Shown piece after piece: positions 1-11,026 of a stretch of 64,000 nt of DNA; within the stretch, counting starts at the first letter, position 1, and each line of letters starts with the position of its first letter. The translations under genes and the position numbers were made by a program. The notes under the pieces are model-generated. The model made no database searches. It was not told where the DNA came from and was given only the letters and a program-made list of their open reading frames with translations. The stretch is from positions 1,414,501-1,478,500 of the forward strand of contig CM036246.1 in the NCBI GenBank assembly GCA_020698575.1. Reading direction: 5' to 3'. This DNA is from Bostrychus sinensis (Eukaryota; Chordata; Actinopteri; Gobiiformes; Eleotridae).

Positions 1-597
1 AGGAGTTTGAGGTTTCCCAAGGGTCATGCATGCCTGAAAATCCCACGAAACAGGCAAAGTCAGGCAGCTGCCCTCTAGATCTTAAACAAAAACTGAAACA
101 GGTGGGGCTCACTGATATTGACATTGACCAGTGGTAAAAAGAAACTAGTAGCCCTACTTGAACAATACAATGACACTGAACACCCATTAGATTGCGGGGA
201 GGCCAGAGATTTTGTGCATCATATCAGGCTTACCGATGAGAGAGCATTCTGGTTGCCCTACCGGTGAGTACCACCTGCCCATTACCAGAAATTGCAACCA
301 CTCCTGTCTGAAATGGAGGAACAAGACCTCATAAGGAAATCAATTTGGCTGCCTTAGGTGGAAATGCCTATTATAGCACAATGGACTTGACCTCTGGATT
401 CTATAACATCCTGATGGCAGAGGAAGACAAAAAATACACTGCATTCACGACTCCAGTGAGACTATATGAATATAATCATATGCCACAAGGACTATGTAAC
501 AGCCCCACCTCATTTATGCCAATGATGCTCAACATTTTTGGAAATTTAAACTTCAGTAGCCTCCTATGTTACCTTGATGACCTGTTAGTGTTTGCTG
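1..597 (+). pseudogene. Ty3/Gypsy pol fragment, reverse transcriptase part 1
   Basis: This is the N-terminal part of a Ty3/Gypsy reverse transcriptase, the enzyme that copies the element's RNA into DNA. The translated stretch shows the family's palm segments: STMDLTSGFYNI (motif A region), an MPQGLCNSPTSF segment (motif B) and the catalytic box YLDDLLVF (motif C) at about 570-593. Upstream, around 100-340, lies the protease-RT linker and RT fingers, with a TGA at about 265 and an apparent deletion near 340 that removes the segment between the LIRKS motif and ALGGNAYY. The left side runs off the window. The reading frame stops being Gypsy at 597 because a hAT element inserted there; the same frame resumes at 4200. 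It is a dead copy. Class assignment is confident, exact family is not. Confidence 0.85.
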
Positions 598-2000
598 CAG
601 AGGTGGGACCAAGTCACTGTTTTGCAAGTCACAAGTAAGTCTCAAGTCTTTGACCTCAAATCTGACCCCGAAATTTCACTGCAGGCGGAAGCACCACGCC
701 GTGAAGCGCCAGCGGCCGACGGCGCTGACTCGCGCCCACTGGAAGCGTTTTGTAACAGCAGCGCAGCGCCCTGGAGCTCAGCTGGGGGGAGCATGTGCGG
801 GAATTGCGAGATTGCACGATAAAGGCCTCCAATAAAGACGGGAACATGACCAAAACAATCTTCATTCACCAGAAGAAGGACAGAAAACAACAGTTTAACT
901 CCTCATCCATGGCTCTTTGACTGTTCACTGAATCACTTGTGACCTGAACTGTCGGCCTCTGGTGCGACAGGAAGGGTCGAAAGTGCGACAGGATGTGACT
1001 TGATTTAAGAACATGTACATGTGTATATATAACAGATTTTATTAACAAAAAATGTACATGTATTGTACATTTTTACAACCACATAATCATATATTGATAT
1101 ATATACATATATATTAATACTGTAATTAAAAGTTATGTACTCTGTGTATGGTGTAGTTTTATTTTTTTTTACATTTATTGCGAAGTTACACTCATTCAGT
1201 ATCCGGTTTGGTGCGATCTGATTTGTGTAGATTGACGTGGACTGGGAGCGCCGTCGCAGGAAAATAGAACTGGGGCGTATCTCCGGCAAAGCACTGCGCC
1301 CTTTCGCGCCAGAGCCGCACAGCTTGCAGTGGAATTTGAGAGTGAGTCAAAGTCCAAGTCAATGCCTCACAAGTCCAAATCAAGTCACAAGTCCTACACT
1401 TTGTGTTTTGAGTCCTTTCAAGTCTTTTTAACCCTTAGGACTGTCACATTTTATATTGTTGAATTTACTCTCATGTCCCACCTTAGAAAAACAAATATAC
1501 GATAAACAGATGGTAAATTGTTTGCTGTACTATTTACATTTATTATTTAAATGTATTATTTAGTTATTTACAATTTATTGTAACGCCCTAAGACTAGAAG
1601 AGGCCTACACAGAAAACAGGTTTCTGAACACTTTAAAAGTAAAGCCAAGTTCTTTAGTATCAGTGATGTACAATAAAGCTAAATACCTCACCAGTACATT
1701 GTACACTGCTCAAAAAAATAAAGGGAACACTTAAACAACACAATGTAACTCCAAGTCAATCACACTTCTGTGAAATCAAACTGTGTCCACTTAGGAAGCA
1801 ACACTGATTGACATCAGTTTCACTGCTGTTGTGCAAATGGAACAGACAACAGGTGGAAATTATAGGAAATCAGCAAGACACCCCCAATAAAGGAGTGGTT
1901 CTGCAGGAGGTGACCACAGACCACTTCTCAGTTCCTATGCTTTCTGGCTGATGTTTTGGTCACTTTTGAATGCTGGCGGTGCTTTCACTCTGGTGGTAGC

Positions 2001-3464
2001 GTGAGTCTACAACCCACACAAGTGGCTCAGGTAGTGCAGCTCATCCAGGATGGCACACCAATGTGAGCTGTGGCAAGAAGGTTTGCTGTGTCTGTCAGCG
2101 TAGTGTCCAGAGCATGGAGGCGCTACCAGGAGACAGGCCAGTACATCAGGAGACGTGGAGGAGGCCGTAGAAGGGCAACAACCCAGCAGCAGGACCACTA
2201 CCTCCTCCTTTGTGCAAGGAGGAACAGGAGGAGCACTGCCAGAGCCCTGCAAAATGACCTCCAGCAGGCCACAAATGTGCATGTGTCTGCTCAAACGCTC
2301 AGAAACAGACTCCATGAGGGTGGTATGAGGGCCAATGTCCACAGGTGCAGGACGTTTGGCATTTGCCAGAGAACACCAAGATTGGCAAATTCGCCACTGG
2401 CTCCCTGTGCTCTTCACAGATGAAAGCAGGTTCACACTGAGCACATGTGACAGACGTGACAGAGTCTGGAGACGCCGTGGAGAACGTTCTGCTGCCTGCG
2501 ACATCCTCCAGCATGACCGGTTTGGCAGTGGGTCAGTAATGGTGTGGATGGCATTTCTTTGGGGGCCGCACAGCCCTCCATGTGCTCGCCAGAGGTAGCC
2601 TGACTGCCATTAGGTACCGAGATGAGATCCTCAGACCCTTGTGAGACCATATGCTGGTGCGGTTGGCCCTGGGTTCCTCCTAATACAAGACGATGCTAGA
2701 CCTCATGTGGCTGGAGTGTGTCAGCAGTTCCTGCAAGACAAAGGCATTGATGCTATGGACTGGCCCGCACGTTCCCCAGACCTGAATCCAACTGAGCACA
2801 TGTGGGACATCATGCCTCGCTCCATCCACCAACGCCACGTTGCACCACAGACTGTCCAGGAGTTGGTGGATGCTTTAGTCCAGGTCTGGGAGGAGATCCC
2901 TCAGGAGACCATCCACCACTTGCCTGGAAAATCCAGACTGATATGTCTCTGTATTATTCTACAGAGAAATATCAGTCTGGTCACCACGCTGTCCGCAGTG
3001 GTTTCCTCAAATCCCAACCTTACCGTGCATTTTGATTCGCTTATTTAAGTCACGTGTTCTTCGCGAGCAGCGTCCGCAACAACAACAATCAAGGTGGCGC
3101 ACAGAGGAGCCGAGTTTGTTTCATTCAGCGGTAAATTCCCTTTTAAATTACCACAAACATATCGAGTCATTAAAACTACAGCAGCTTGGAGCACTAGAAG
3201 CCTTTATAAAAAAAAAAAAAAATGTTTTCGCGTTGCTTACTTTCTTGTCGCTTTGTTAACGTCACGTCCGCCATTTTCTGATTGGCTAACTCCGCTGCCC
3301 GTTTGCTCCGCGCTAGAAATCGAATTGATTCTATGGCGACCAGACTCATCCACTGGTACAGCGGTGAGTCTGGAATTTCCAGGTAAATCCACCACCTCAT
3401 CAGGAGCATGCCCAGGCGTTGTAGGGAGGTCATACAGGCACAGGGAGGCCACACACACTACTGA
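2001..3464 (+). pseudogene. Tc1-like DD34E transposase, disrupted
   Basis: A cut-and-paste transposase that would bind the TIRs and move the 1704-3556 element. Order seen: paired helix-turn-helix DNA-binding region around 2030-2330 (ARRFAVSVSVVSRAWRRYQ), then in another frame the first catalytic Asp in FTDESRF (about 2416-2436), then in a third frame the second Asp in IQDDARPHVA (about 2683-2712) and the catalytic Glu in SPDLNPTEHMWD (about 2776-2811). The C-terminal end, RSMPRRCREVIQAQGGHTHY with a stop at 3462-3464, lies beyond a 467-bp insertion. Damage: a TGA near 2056, at least two frameshifts (about 2330 and 2590-2640) and the insertion at 2920. All three catalytic residues survive, but the protein cannot be made. 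Confidence 0.85.
2920..3386. mobile_element. 467-bp terminal-inverted-repeat element with 9-bp target duplication
   Basis: The left end TTGCCTGGAAAATCCAGAC and the complement of the right end, TTACCTGGAAATTCCAGAC, match at 17 of 19 bases. The flanking 9-bp direct repeat atccaccac (2911-2919 and 3387-3395) restores a continuous transposase frame when the insert is ignored. The interior holds a short A-run (about 3209-3222) and no coding potential. A 9-bp duplication points to Mutator-like rather than hAT or Tc1, but no family-specific motif confirms this. Non-autonomous. Confidence 0.8.
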
Positions 3465-4199
3465 GCCTCATTTTGACTTGTTTTAAGGACATTACATCAA
3501 AGTTGGATCAGCCTGTAGTGTGTTTTTCCACTTTAATTTATTTTTTTTGAGCAGTGTATAGTCACTGTACCAATAAACTGTACTCTTCTGGCCTTGCCAG
3601 ATGTTCACAGGCTTCAAATAAGAGCCATTCTCTCACATTTGAAGATTTACAAAGTGAATACTGCTCACCATAGTTTACTGAATAGCGACACCTGTGGGCA
3701 AAAGGGGTACTGCAGGTTCATGATGTAAGTTCAGAGCCATGAGCTCCAGCTCCAACACAGAGACAACACTGCAGAAAGCTCCAGCTGGTGTTCAATTCTC
3801 ACTGTTTACTGTCTGAGCTCACCTGCACAGGTAAAGATCTCCTCTGTGTAATCACAGAAAGCTGAGTGTGTGTCACGTGATTCACGGAGGCTAAGTCTCT
3901 CTCAGACTCCACATATTCGCCTTTAGACCTCTATTGCAAATGATTATTTTTTACTTTTAGATTTTTTTTATTTGTTGATTTTGTTTTAGTTTTTATTAAG
4001 TGTAATCTGCACCTGAACGACTCATGTGATTTCTGAGTCTATCAACACGAAACAAAGACTGACATAAAGCTTAAAATTTCTTCTAGTCTTCAAGTCTCAA
4101 GTTCATTTCATCAAGTCGAGTCTAAAGTCATCAAATTAGTGACTTGAGTCCGACTCGAGTCCAAGTCATGACTTTCAAGTCCACACCTCTGGTTTGCTG

Positions 4200-4784
4200 C
4201 AACAGAACAAGAGGCTTTGGAGAGGTTAGAAGTTGTTTTCCAGCAGCTTAGGCTGCAAAATGTCAAACTGAGTCCCAAAAAGTGTAATTTAATGAGGTCA
4301 TCAGTTAAGCTCCTGGGTCACATAATTGATAAAAATGGTGTTGCTGTAGACCCGACAAAAGTTGAAGTAATATCAAAAATGACTAAGGCAGATCTCATGG
4401 AGGATGATGGAAGCACGCCATCTGTGAAAAGAATAAAGTCTTTTCTGGGCATGGTGTGATATTATCAGCACTTTATCCCCAACAGTTTCAGCCTAGCCAA
4501 GCCACTGTTTTCCCATACGTCTGGCCAAAAGAAACGTGGCAGGGTCAAATTAAACACCAACTTAGGCTCATATAGAAAACTGGTGAGGTGTCCTTTTCCA
4601 AACTCAAAGAGCCTTTTAAACTGTGTCGTCCTCTCGCACCCAGATTTCTATCAGCCCCTGATTTTGTCCATTGATGCCTTGTTAGACGGGCTCGGTGCAG
4701 TATTATCACAGGTTCCCACTGGTGAAAATAAAGTCCAACCCACTGCTTTTGCGAGCAAGACTTTGAGTACCTCTCAAAAGAAAA
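4200..4784 (+). pseudogene. Ty3/Gypsy pol fragment, RT thumb and RNase H start (part 2)
   Basis: Continues the Gypsy frame broken at 597. It shows the RT connection segment (VKLSPKKCNL, then VKLLGHIIDKNGV, about 4263-4340), the KRIKSFLGM segment that precedes the RNase H domain, and the RNase H start with LSIDALLDGLGAVLSQV (about 4663-4713), where the first catalytic Asp of RNase H is kept (SIDA). There is a TGA after FLGMV near 4457 and a damaged stretch around 4500-4600. The fragment ends in AFASKTLSTSQ at about 4780, where LINE sequence begins, so the rest of RNase H and the integrase are missing here. Confidence 0.85.
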
Positions 4785-5287
4785 AAAAAACAGCCGTGGG
4801 AAAAAAAGAAGAAACCTTATGGAGCCCAACTGAAGGAGAGATCCTCTCCCAGGACGCACAGGCAATGTGTCTAGGACTGTTAGTTCATTAGCTCATCTAT
4901 AGGATCATAGATCAGCTCTGTAAGGATTCATCCAGGGAGTGGGGTGAGGTAGGCTGAGGAAGTCCATAAGATGCAGCAGGGGCCTCATCCAGACAGGTGA
5001 GTGGGGTGAGGTAGATCCGGGAAATCCATAGAGGTGAGGTCAAGGGCCCACAGGTCGGGACAGGAGCACAGATGGTGTCAGCTAAGATCCAATTGTCACT
5101 GGGACATCTGCCAGCAGCCAGGCATCTGAAACAGTCCCCACTCCCCCAGAGGGGAGCGGGAGAGAGGGACAATGGGTGAATAGCAATGAACTGATTGGAG
5201 ATATAGAATATTTGATAATGCACCATACTTCCCCCAGCTTCTAGCTCCTAGAGCAGCCTAGCTTCAGCTGTGGAGTTAACCCTGTTC

Positions 5288-8035
5288 CTAGCTGGCCTGA
5301 CCATAAGCTTTCTCAAAGAGGAACGTTTTAAGCCTAACCTTAAATGTAGAGACTGTGTCTGCCTCTCTAACATGAGCTGGAAGCTGATTCCATAAAACAG
5401 GAGCTTGGTAACTAAGGGCTCTACCTCCAACTGTACTTTTAGAAACCCTGGGAACCACTAATAGCCCTGCATTTTGTGAGCACAGTACTCTGCTTGGTTG
5501 GTATGGCTCTATAACATCATTAATGTAGGATGGGGCCGTACCATTTACAGCCTTGTAAGTCAGGAGAAGGAATTTAAATCTAATTCTGAATTCAACTGGA
5601 AGCCAGTGAAGTGAAGCTAGCACAGGAGTAATATGTTCTCTCCTGCTAGTTTCTGTTAATAATCTTGCTGCTGCGTTTTGAACAAGCTGAAAACATTTTA
5701 ATGAGTTTTTAGGGCACGCTGCCAGCAGAGAGTTACAGTAATCCAACCTAGATGTAACAAACACATGGACAAGTTTTTCAGCGTCACTTTTAGAAAAAAT
5801 ATTTCTGATTTTGGCTATGTTACGTAAGTGAAAGAATGCTGTTTTACAGGCTTGGTTTATATGAGCCTTAAATGATAAATCTTGGTCAAATAAAACTCCT
5901 AAGTTTCTCACAGTAGAACTTGAGGCTACACTGACACCGTCCAGGGAGACTCTGGTCAGACAGAGCATCTCTCAGCTTTTTGGGGCCTAGTATAATGACC
6001 TCTGTTTTTTCTGAGTTTAGGAGGAGATAATTAATTGTCATCCAGGTCTTTATGTCTCTCACACAGGCGCTAAGTTTCTCAATGCGGTCATTCTGATCAG
6101 GTTTAATTGATAAATACAACTGTGTATCGTCTGCGTAACAGTGAAAATTAATGCCATGTTTTCTGATTATGTTTCCTAAAGGCAGCATGTAAAGCATGAA
6201 CAGAATGGGTCCAAGTACTGAGCCTTGTTACACTCCATAGCTAACTTTACTGCACTGTGAGGAATTTTCATTTACACTAACAAACTGGTACCTATCAGAT
6301 AAGTAGGATTTAAACCAGCAGAGGGTGGCTCCTCTGACCCCTATGGCACAGTCTAATCTCTGGAGTAAGATGCTGTGGTCACAACAAACTCTTTCTAGGA
6401 TTTTTTAAATAAAAGTGAGATTTGATATTGGTCTATAGTTGGCTAAAATGTCAGGATCTAGACTGTTTTTTTTTTTTTTTCAGAAGCGGTTTAATAACTA
6501 CATATTTAAAAGACTGTGGTACATAAGCTGTTTCTAGGGAGGTGTTTATTATGTTCAGTATAGATTCATTAATTAGAGGAAGAGTTTCTTTAAAAAGTTT
6601 GGTAGGAATTGGGTCTAAAAGACAAGTTGAGGTTTTGGAGGACATAATGACTGATGTTATCTCAGTTTGATATACAGCGATGAAGCAGTCTAACGTTACA
6701 GATGGTTTTATAGTGGCCTCCATTTTTACAGCTTTAGCTTGCTCTGAGCTGATCGTAGGGAGAGTTTCATTTCATTTGTCTCTAATACTTGTGATTTTGT
6801 TGTTAAAAAATGTAAGAAAGTTTTCACAGTTGAGAGTAACAGGGATACAGGGTTCTACTGAGCTGTGACTGGTGGTCAGCCTGGCTACAGTGCTGAACAC
6901 AAACCTAGGGTTGTTCCTGTTTTCTTCTATTAAAGTTGAATAGTATCTGGTTTTGGCCTCACGCAGAGATTTTTTATAATTTAAAAGACTATATTTCCAG
7001 GCATTCAGAGACTGCTCTGAGCTGGAGTGACGCCATAGCCTTTCTAATTTACGGGTTGATTGTTTAAGGGAACGTGTTTCAGCATTAAACCATGGTGCTT
7101 CTCGATTCGGCCTAACAACCTTTTGTTTTAATGGAGCTACATTATCAAGAGCTGTCTTTAATGAGTGCATGGCGCTGTCAACAAACCAATTACTTCTACT
7201 TGGACTCAAGCTATGGGAGCTGTTCTCAACAAACTCACTCAACATTGTACTAAATATTGGCTTTATTATGTGTTTAAACTTTGACACAGATTGGTCTGAT
7301 AATGTTCTTCTAATCTGGGTTTTGTTCATTGGAACAGTAAAGTCTTTGAGTATAAACTGAAAGGTAATTAGAAAGTGATCTGAGAGTATGGGGTTATGAG
7401 GGAGGACAGTGAGCTCACTAATCTCTATACCAGAGGTTAAAACAAGGTCCAGGCTGTGCTTGTGACAATGAGTGGGTTCATTTACGTTTTGAGTGAAACT
7501 TACATTGTCTAATAAGACTGCAAATCCCCTACTATTACAATCTTATCTGAGTCCAACACTATACTGGAGAGAAAGTCAGAGAATACAATTAAAAATTCGG
7601 AATAGGGACCAGGAGGCCGGTAGATGATTATAAACATAACTGTTTTTTGTTTCTTACTGTTTGGGTGATTTATAGTTAGTATTAGGCTTTCAAAGGAATT
7701 ATATGTGTGTTTAGATTTGGGGCTAAGAAGTAAACTAGACTGTGATATTCTCTAACCCTAACCCTAACCCTAACCCTAACCCTAGCAGTCTGAAAGTTTA
7801 CATGACTTGGGGGAGTAGCTTCATTAAGTCTCACATAATCATCATAATCATAATCATCCTGTTGTAGCCAGGTTTCTGTTAAGGCCAGTAGGTTAAGTTT
7901 ATTATCATTAATTAATTCATTAACTAACAGGGATTTAGAGGAAATGGACCTAATGTTTAGTAATCCACATTTAATTATGTCATTGTTTTGATTATTATTA
8001 ATATTATTAATAGGTCTACAAGAAGTTATTTTTAT
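5288..8035 (-). pseudogene. LINE ORF2: APE endonuclease and reverse transcriptase, broken
   Basis: Read from high to low coordinates. The endonuclease start is at about 7985-7850 (CGLLNIRSISSK, LLALTETWLQ: the Asn and Glu are APE-type active-site residues), interrupted by a TTAGGG tract and decaying below about 7680. A linker runs 7329-6772. The RT fingers begin at 6723 (LLDPIPTKLFKE, then VPQSFKYVVIKPLLKK). A deletion near 6388 joins KILERVC to CDHSILLQRL and so removes motif A with its catalytic Asp. Motif B (QGSVLGPILF, with a stop where the usual Pro would be) is at about 6200-6235, motif C CYADDTQLYLS at about 6107-6140, and the C-terminal domain runs 5968-5288 (226 codons open). Not functional. 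Confidence 0.85.
7752..7784. repeat. Interstitial telomere-like repeat, (CTAACC)5.5
   Basis: 33 bp of perfect CTAACC units, which is TTAGGG on the LINE coding strand, the vertebrate telomere repeat. It sits inside the LINE endonuclease and keeps that frame open, reading as alternating Arg-Val. Confidence 0.95.
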
Positions 8036-8099
8036 TAAATTTGTGGCTCTCACTGCTCTTATTTGTCTTTTGCTGTTGGAGTTAGTGTTTAGGCGGGGG

Positions 8100-8540
8100 A
8101 CAGACACAGTCTCTATTTGCTCTGCTAAAATACCTTTATACTGGGTTTGTCCCAGCTCGTAAGGAAGCTCAGAGAAGTGTTTTAAACTACTGCTCTGTGC
8201 CCGGGTCCCACCTCTGGTTCGTCAGGTTGGACGACTAATGCTATCAGCCATATTTCTAGACAGCAGTGTGGCACCGTCCAATGTGGGATGAATTCCCTCT
8301 CATTGTAAGAGGCTAGGCTTTCCCCAAAACGTTCACCAATTATCAATAAAGCCTATGCCGTTTTCTGGGCACCATCTAGATAACCAGCGGGTGAATGATG
8401 AAAAGCGGCTGTACATTTCATCATTGGTCAAATTTGGCAGGGGACCAGAGAATATTACGGTGTCCGACATCGACTTAGCAAGTTTGCACACCGACCCTAC
8501 GTTCAATTTTAGCACCTTCAAGGCTTTGATGAGCCAACTC
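8100..8540 (-). pseudogene. LINE ORF1 esterase-like remnant
   Basis: On the minus strand upstream of ORF2, the segment 8521-8333 reads through 62 codons with SRFSSFTRWLSRWCPENGIG and then FIDNW, followed in a shifted frame by remnants resembling the RRDGIHP-type end of the SGNH esterase-like domain found in ORF1 of L2/CR1-type LINEs. That domain's role is in the RNA-protein particle; the catalytic residues cannot be verified here because several stops break the frame. This supports the LINE being close to full length before decay. The assignment rests on remembered similarity of this segment. Confidence 0.55.
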
Positions 8541-8640
8541 TGCTTGAACGCCTGTATTAAGAATGTAATAACAGAGCTGGTCAGGGCAACAGTGAGGCTA
8601 TGGGCTTTAGAATGGGGTTCATTTAGGCCTTCCTGTTAGG

Positions 8641-8769
8641 AAGTAATCCAAAAGTAAAGTAACTAAGTTACTTTCATGAGTCAGTAACTAAGTAAAGTAT
8701 ATATTACTTTTTAAAAGAGTAACTAGTAATCTGTAACTAGTTACTTTTTGAGTATCTAACCCAACACTG
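8641..8769. mobile_element. hAT-like terminal fragment (CAGTGTTGG end)
   Basis: The complement of the right end begins CAGTGTTGGGTTAGATACTC, followed by repeated AGTAACTAGTTAC-type motifs (AGTTACT/AGTAACT), the subterminal pattern of a common fish hAT family. The right border at 8769 abuts the Gypsy pol on the minus strand. The matching left end is not visible, so the element is truncated. Confidence 0.6.
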
Positions 8770-10110
8770 ATGACCAGTCTGTCATGATACAAAACTAGTC
8801 CATCAGCCTCTGACAGTTGAGCACGTGCTGAGTAATAGCTATGCAAAAAAGGATGTAATGACTGCCTGGGTGGCCAGCCATTTTGGACAAAGCTAATAAC
8901 CTTTTTCAGCTCTTCATCGTGTTGTGTGGCTGCCCGTATTTCTTTTAGTTTTTGTGATGAAACAGGTGCATTTGATACAACAGACTGCAAATATACCTGT
9001 ACGTCCTTGTCAGTGCTGCAGTTGCTTGTGTTGCTCAGCGGGTTTCTGGAGAGTGCGTCTGCAGCAGCCGTTGTTTTCCGGGTACATGCTCTGCTACCAC
9101 CTGAAATCTCAAAAGGCGCATTAAGTCTTTGGCACCTGGGAGGGGCTTTGTCCAAGTCTTATGTGTTTATCAAGGGCACCAGTGGTTTGTGATCTGTTTG
9201 CAGGCGAAAACCATCCATGCCTTGTACATAGCGTGCAAATCGTTCATATGCCCATATACCAGCAAGACATTCTTTCTCAATTTGGGAGTATCTTTTCTCC
9301 AAGTCAGTTAGAGTGTGGGAACAGAATGCTACTGGCTTTAGTTTGCCCTCATGGTCCTGTAGTAGAGTGGCTCCCAACCCATAGCTACTGGCGTCCGCAC
9401 TTATGACAGTCTCTCGGTTTGGATCATAGTATGCAAGTGCTGGTGCTGATACAAGCATAGCTTTTACCTCCCTCAATGCCTTTTCTTGCACATGATCCTA
9501 AGTCCACCTGCTCTCCTTCCTAAGCAGTTCTGTGATTGGATGTAGCTTTGATGAGAGGTCGGGGAGCAACCTTCCCACATAGTTGATGTCTGAGCAGTGC
9601 TGACATTTGTCTTTGAAAAATTTCAGGGGCAGACGTGATACCAAACGGTAGGTGTTTAAAGCAAAATTTGCCCATTGGTGTGAGGAAAGTAGTCAGCCTC
9701 CGGCTGTTTTCCTCCAAAGGTATCTGCCAAAATCCACATGAAGCATCCAACGTGGAGAACACTTTAGCTCGTGCCAGTTTTGGGGCTATGTCCTCTAGTG
9801 TTGGCAGAATATACCTTTCACGTTTGACTGCATTGTTTAGCTGCTTCAAATCAACACATATTCTCTGTCTCTGTTTCTTTTCTCAACTGGTACCATTGGG
9901 GGCACATCAATCAGTTGGTTCCGTGACTTCCTCAATAATTCCCAATACCAGCATACGCTTAAGTTCAGCCTCAACCATTGGCAACAAGGGAAAGGGCACT
10001 CTGCGAGGCGTAGTCTGAGAATAGGGCTCGGCATTGGCCTTCAGTTCAATTTTCACTGGATCACATTTAAGTAGGCCTATGTCTCCAAACACATCCTCCA
10101 GCAGTACAGT
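8770..10110 (-). pseudogene. Ty3/Gypsy pol, second element (minus strand)
   Basis: From high to low: RT N-terminus at about 10092-9910 (VPFPLLPMVEAELKRML), RT body at 9849-9520 (KVFSTLDASCGFWQI carries the motif A Asp; HLPFGITSAPEIFQ is motif B), RNase H at 9491-9159 (ISADASSYGLGATLLQ with catalytic Asp; SQIEKECLA with catalytic Glu; TDHKPL), then the region before integrase at about 9155-8780. A deletion near 9595-9610 fuses the residues after motif B to a NYVGRLLPDLS segment, removing the YxDD catalytic box and the RT thumb. The integrase is lost at the hAT junction (8769). Several frameshifts. Dead copy. Confidence 0.88.
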
Positions 10111-10163
10111 ATTAATGCCATCAACCCATCTGACTAACCAGAGTCAGATGCCCACCCCAACAG

Positions 10164-11011
10164 TTATCCAAAACTTGTACTTTTGTCCTTTATAGTAGCT
10201 TGAGGCCAAAAATGTACTTCTTTGAGCGTTTTGGTATAACAAGCTGCCTCAAAATGCCCGATCTTGTTGCATCTCCTGCATCTCTTGTTTCTGGCTGGGC
10301 AGGGCTGTTCCTTGTCATGCTGTCTTTTACAGGGGGAACATACAATAGAACTCGGCGACCCATGATTTGGCTGCTTCCGATGCTGCAGTTGTGCAGTTGG
10401 CTGTTGTCTTTTATCATGGAAATTTCTCCTTCCTTGTTTCGTTGAGTCCAGTGTGCAGTCCACGCGCATACTTGTGTTGTGCTGCTTAATTTGCTCTCTC
10501 TGCCGTGCTATATAGACAGCTTTCTTGAGTGTAAGGTCTGGTTCCAGCTGTAGTTTCTGGGACACCTCGCCATCTGATATGCCAATAACAAGTCTGTCTA
10601 TGATTTGTTCGTCTTTCATACCTCCAAACTCACAGAATTGTGCCAGTTCATATAGGTTTCTGACAAATGCCTCCACTGATTCACCAGGCTTCTGCACACG
10701 CTTATAAAAACATGCTTGTTCATGAATCACGTTGTGTTTATGCACAAAATGTTCGCAAAACTTTCCTATCACAGTGGAGTAATCTATCCTCAGACTTTCT
10801 TCATCCCTCTCCGAGACACGAAAGAGTCATATATAGCTTCTGCCTCTCTTCCCATGGCATAGAGAAGCATGTTTACCTGGACCTTGCCAGTGTCTCTGTC
10901 AAGCTTCCAGGCTATCCTGTAGCGGTCGAAGCGGGGGCGCCAAGCTGGCCACTCCGCCAGTTTTGAAAAATCAGACTGTTCTGGCGGTCTGAGCTTTGCC
11001 ATTGCTCTCAT
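10164..11011 (-). pseudogene. Ty3/Gypsy gag, second element (minus strand)
   Basis: Starts at the ATG on 11011 (MRAMAKLRPPEQ), 16 bases downstream of the primer-binding site in the minus direction. A first segment runs to about 10790, then after a frameshift an open stretch 10772-10164 (202 codons) shows capsid-type sequence and one clear CX2CX4HX4C zinc knuckle (CRRCNKIGHFEAAC) near 10240-10282 that would bind RNA. A preceding CSPC...C stretch could be a degraded second finger. No protease active site (D-S/T-G) is seen between 10164 and the RT. Gag packages the element RNA; this copy is frameshifted. Confidence 0.82.
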
Positions 11012-11026
11012 GCAGGCGTCCTGTTG

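Larger units (their letters stand above)
1704..3556 (+). mobile_element. Tc1-like transposon inserted in the hAT element
   Basis: Both ends read CACTGCTCAAAAAAA (inverted) and are flanked by the dinucleotide TA (1702-1703 and 3557-3558), the target duplication of Tc1/mariner elements. It carries a broken DD34E transposase on the plus strand. Without the nested 467-bp insertion and its 9-bp duplication the element is about 1.38 kb, a normal size for Tc1. Confidence 0.9.
598..4191. mobile_element. Non-autonomous hAT element with an 8-bp target duplication
   Basis: The element begins CAGAGGTG and ends CACCTCTG, perfect 8-bp inverted ends, and is flanked by the 8-bp direct repeat gtttgctg (590-597 and 4192-4199). 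An 8-bp duplication and a CAG-type end are hallmarks of the hAT superfamily. Subterminal sequence is rich in repeats of AAGTC/GACTT (roughly 610-660, 1345-1430 and 4085-4180), probably transposase-binding sites. No hAT transposase is visible. Its own DNA is only about 1.7 kb (598-1703 and 3557-4191); the rest is a nested Tc1 element. It interrupts a Gypsy reverse transcriptase. Confidence 0.88.
4785..8640 (-). mobile_element. CR1/L2/Rex1-group LINE, copy 1 (minus strand)
   Basis: A non-LTR retrotransposon lying on the minus strand: 3' UTR at about 4785-5285, ORF2 at about 5288-8035, and an ORF1 remnant at about 8100-8540. The 3' UTR is recognisable because the same text recurs at 21600-21763 and 22690-22935 next to a second copy. 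Insertion cut the Gypsy RNase H at about 4785. It carries large internal lesions, including loss of the RT motif A region and a telomere-like repeat in the endonuclease. The clade is inferred from the RT C-terminus style (DYCNSLLA, ASLHWLPVEFRIRFK); CR1, L2 and Rex1 are hard to separate by eye. Confidence 0.85.
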
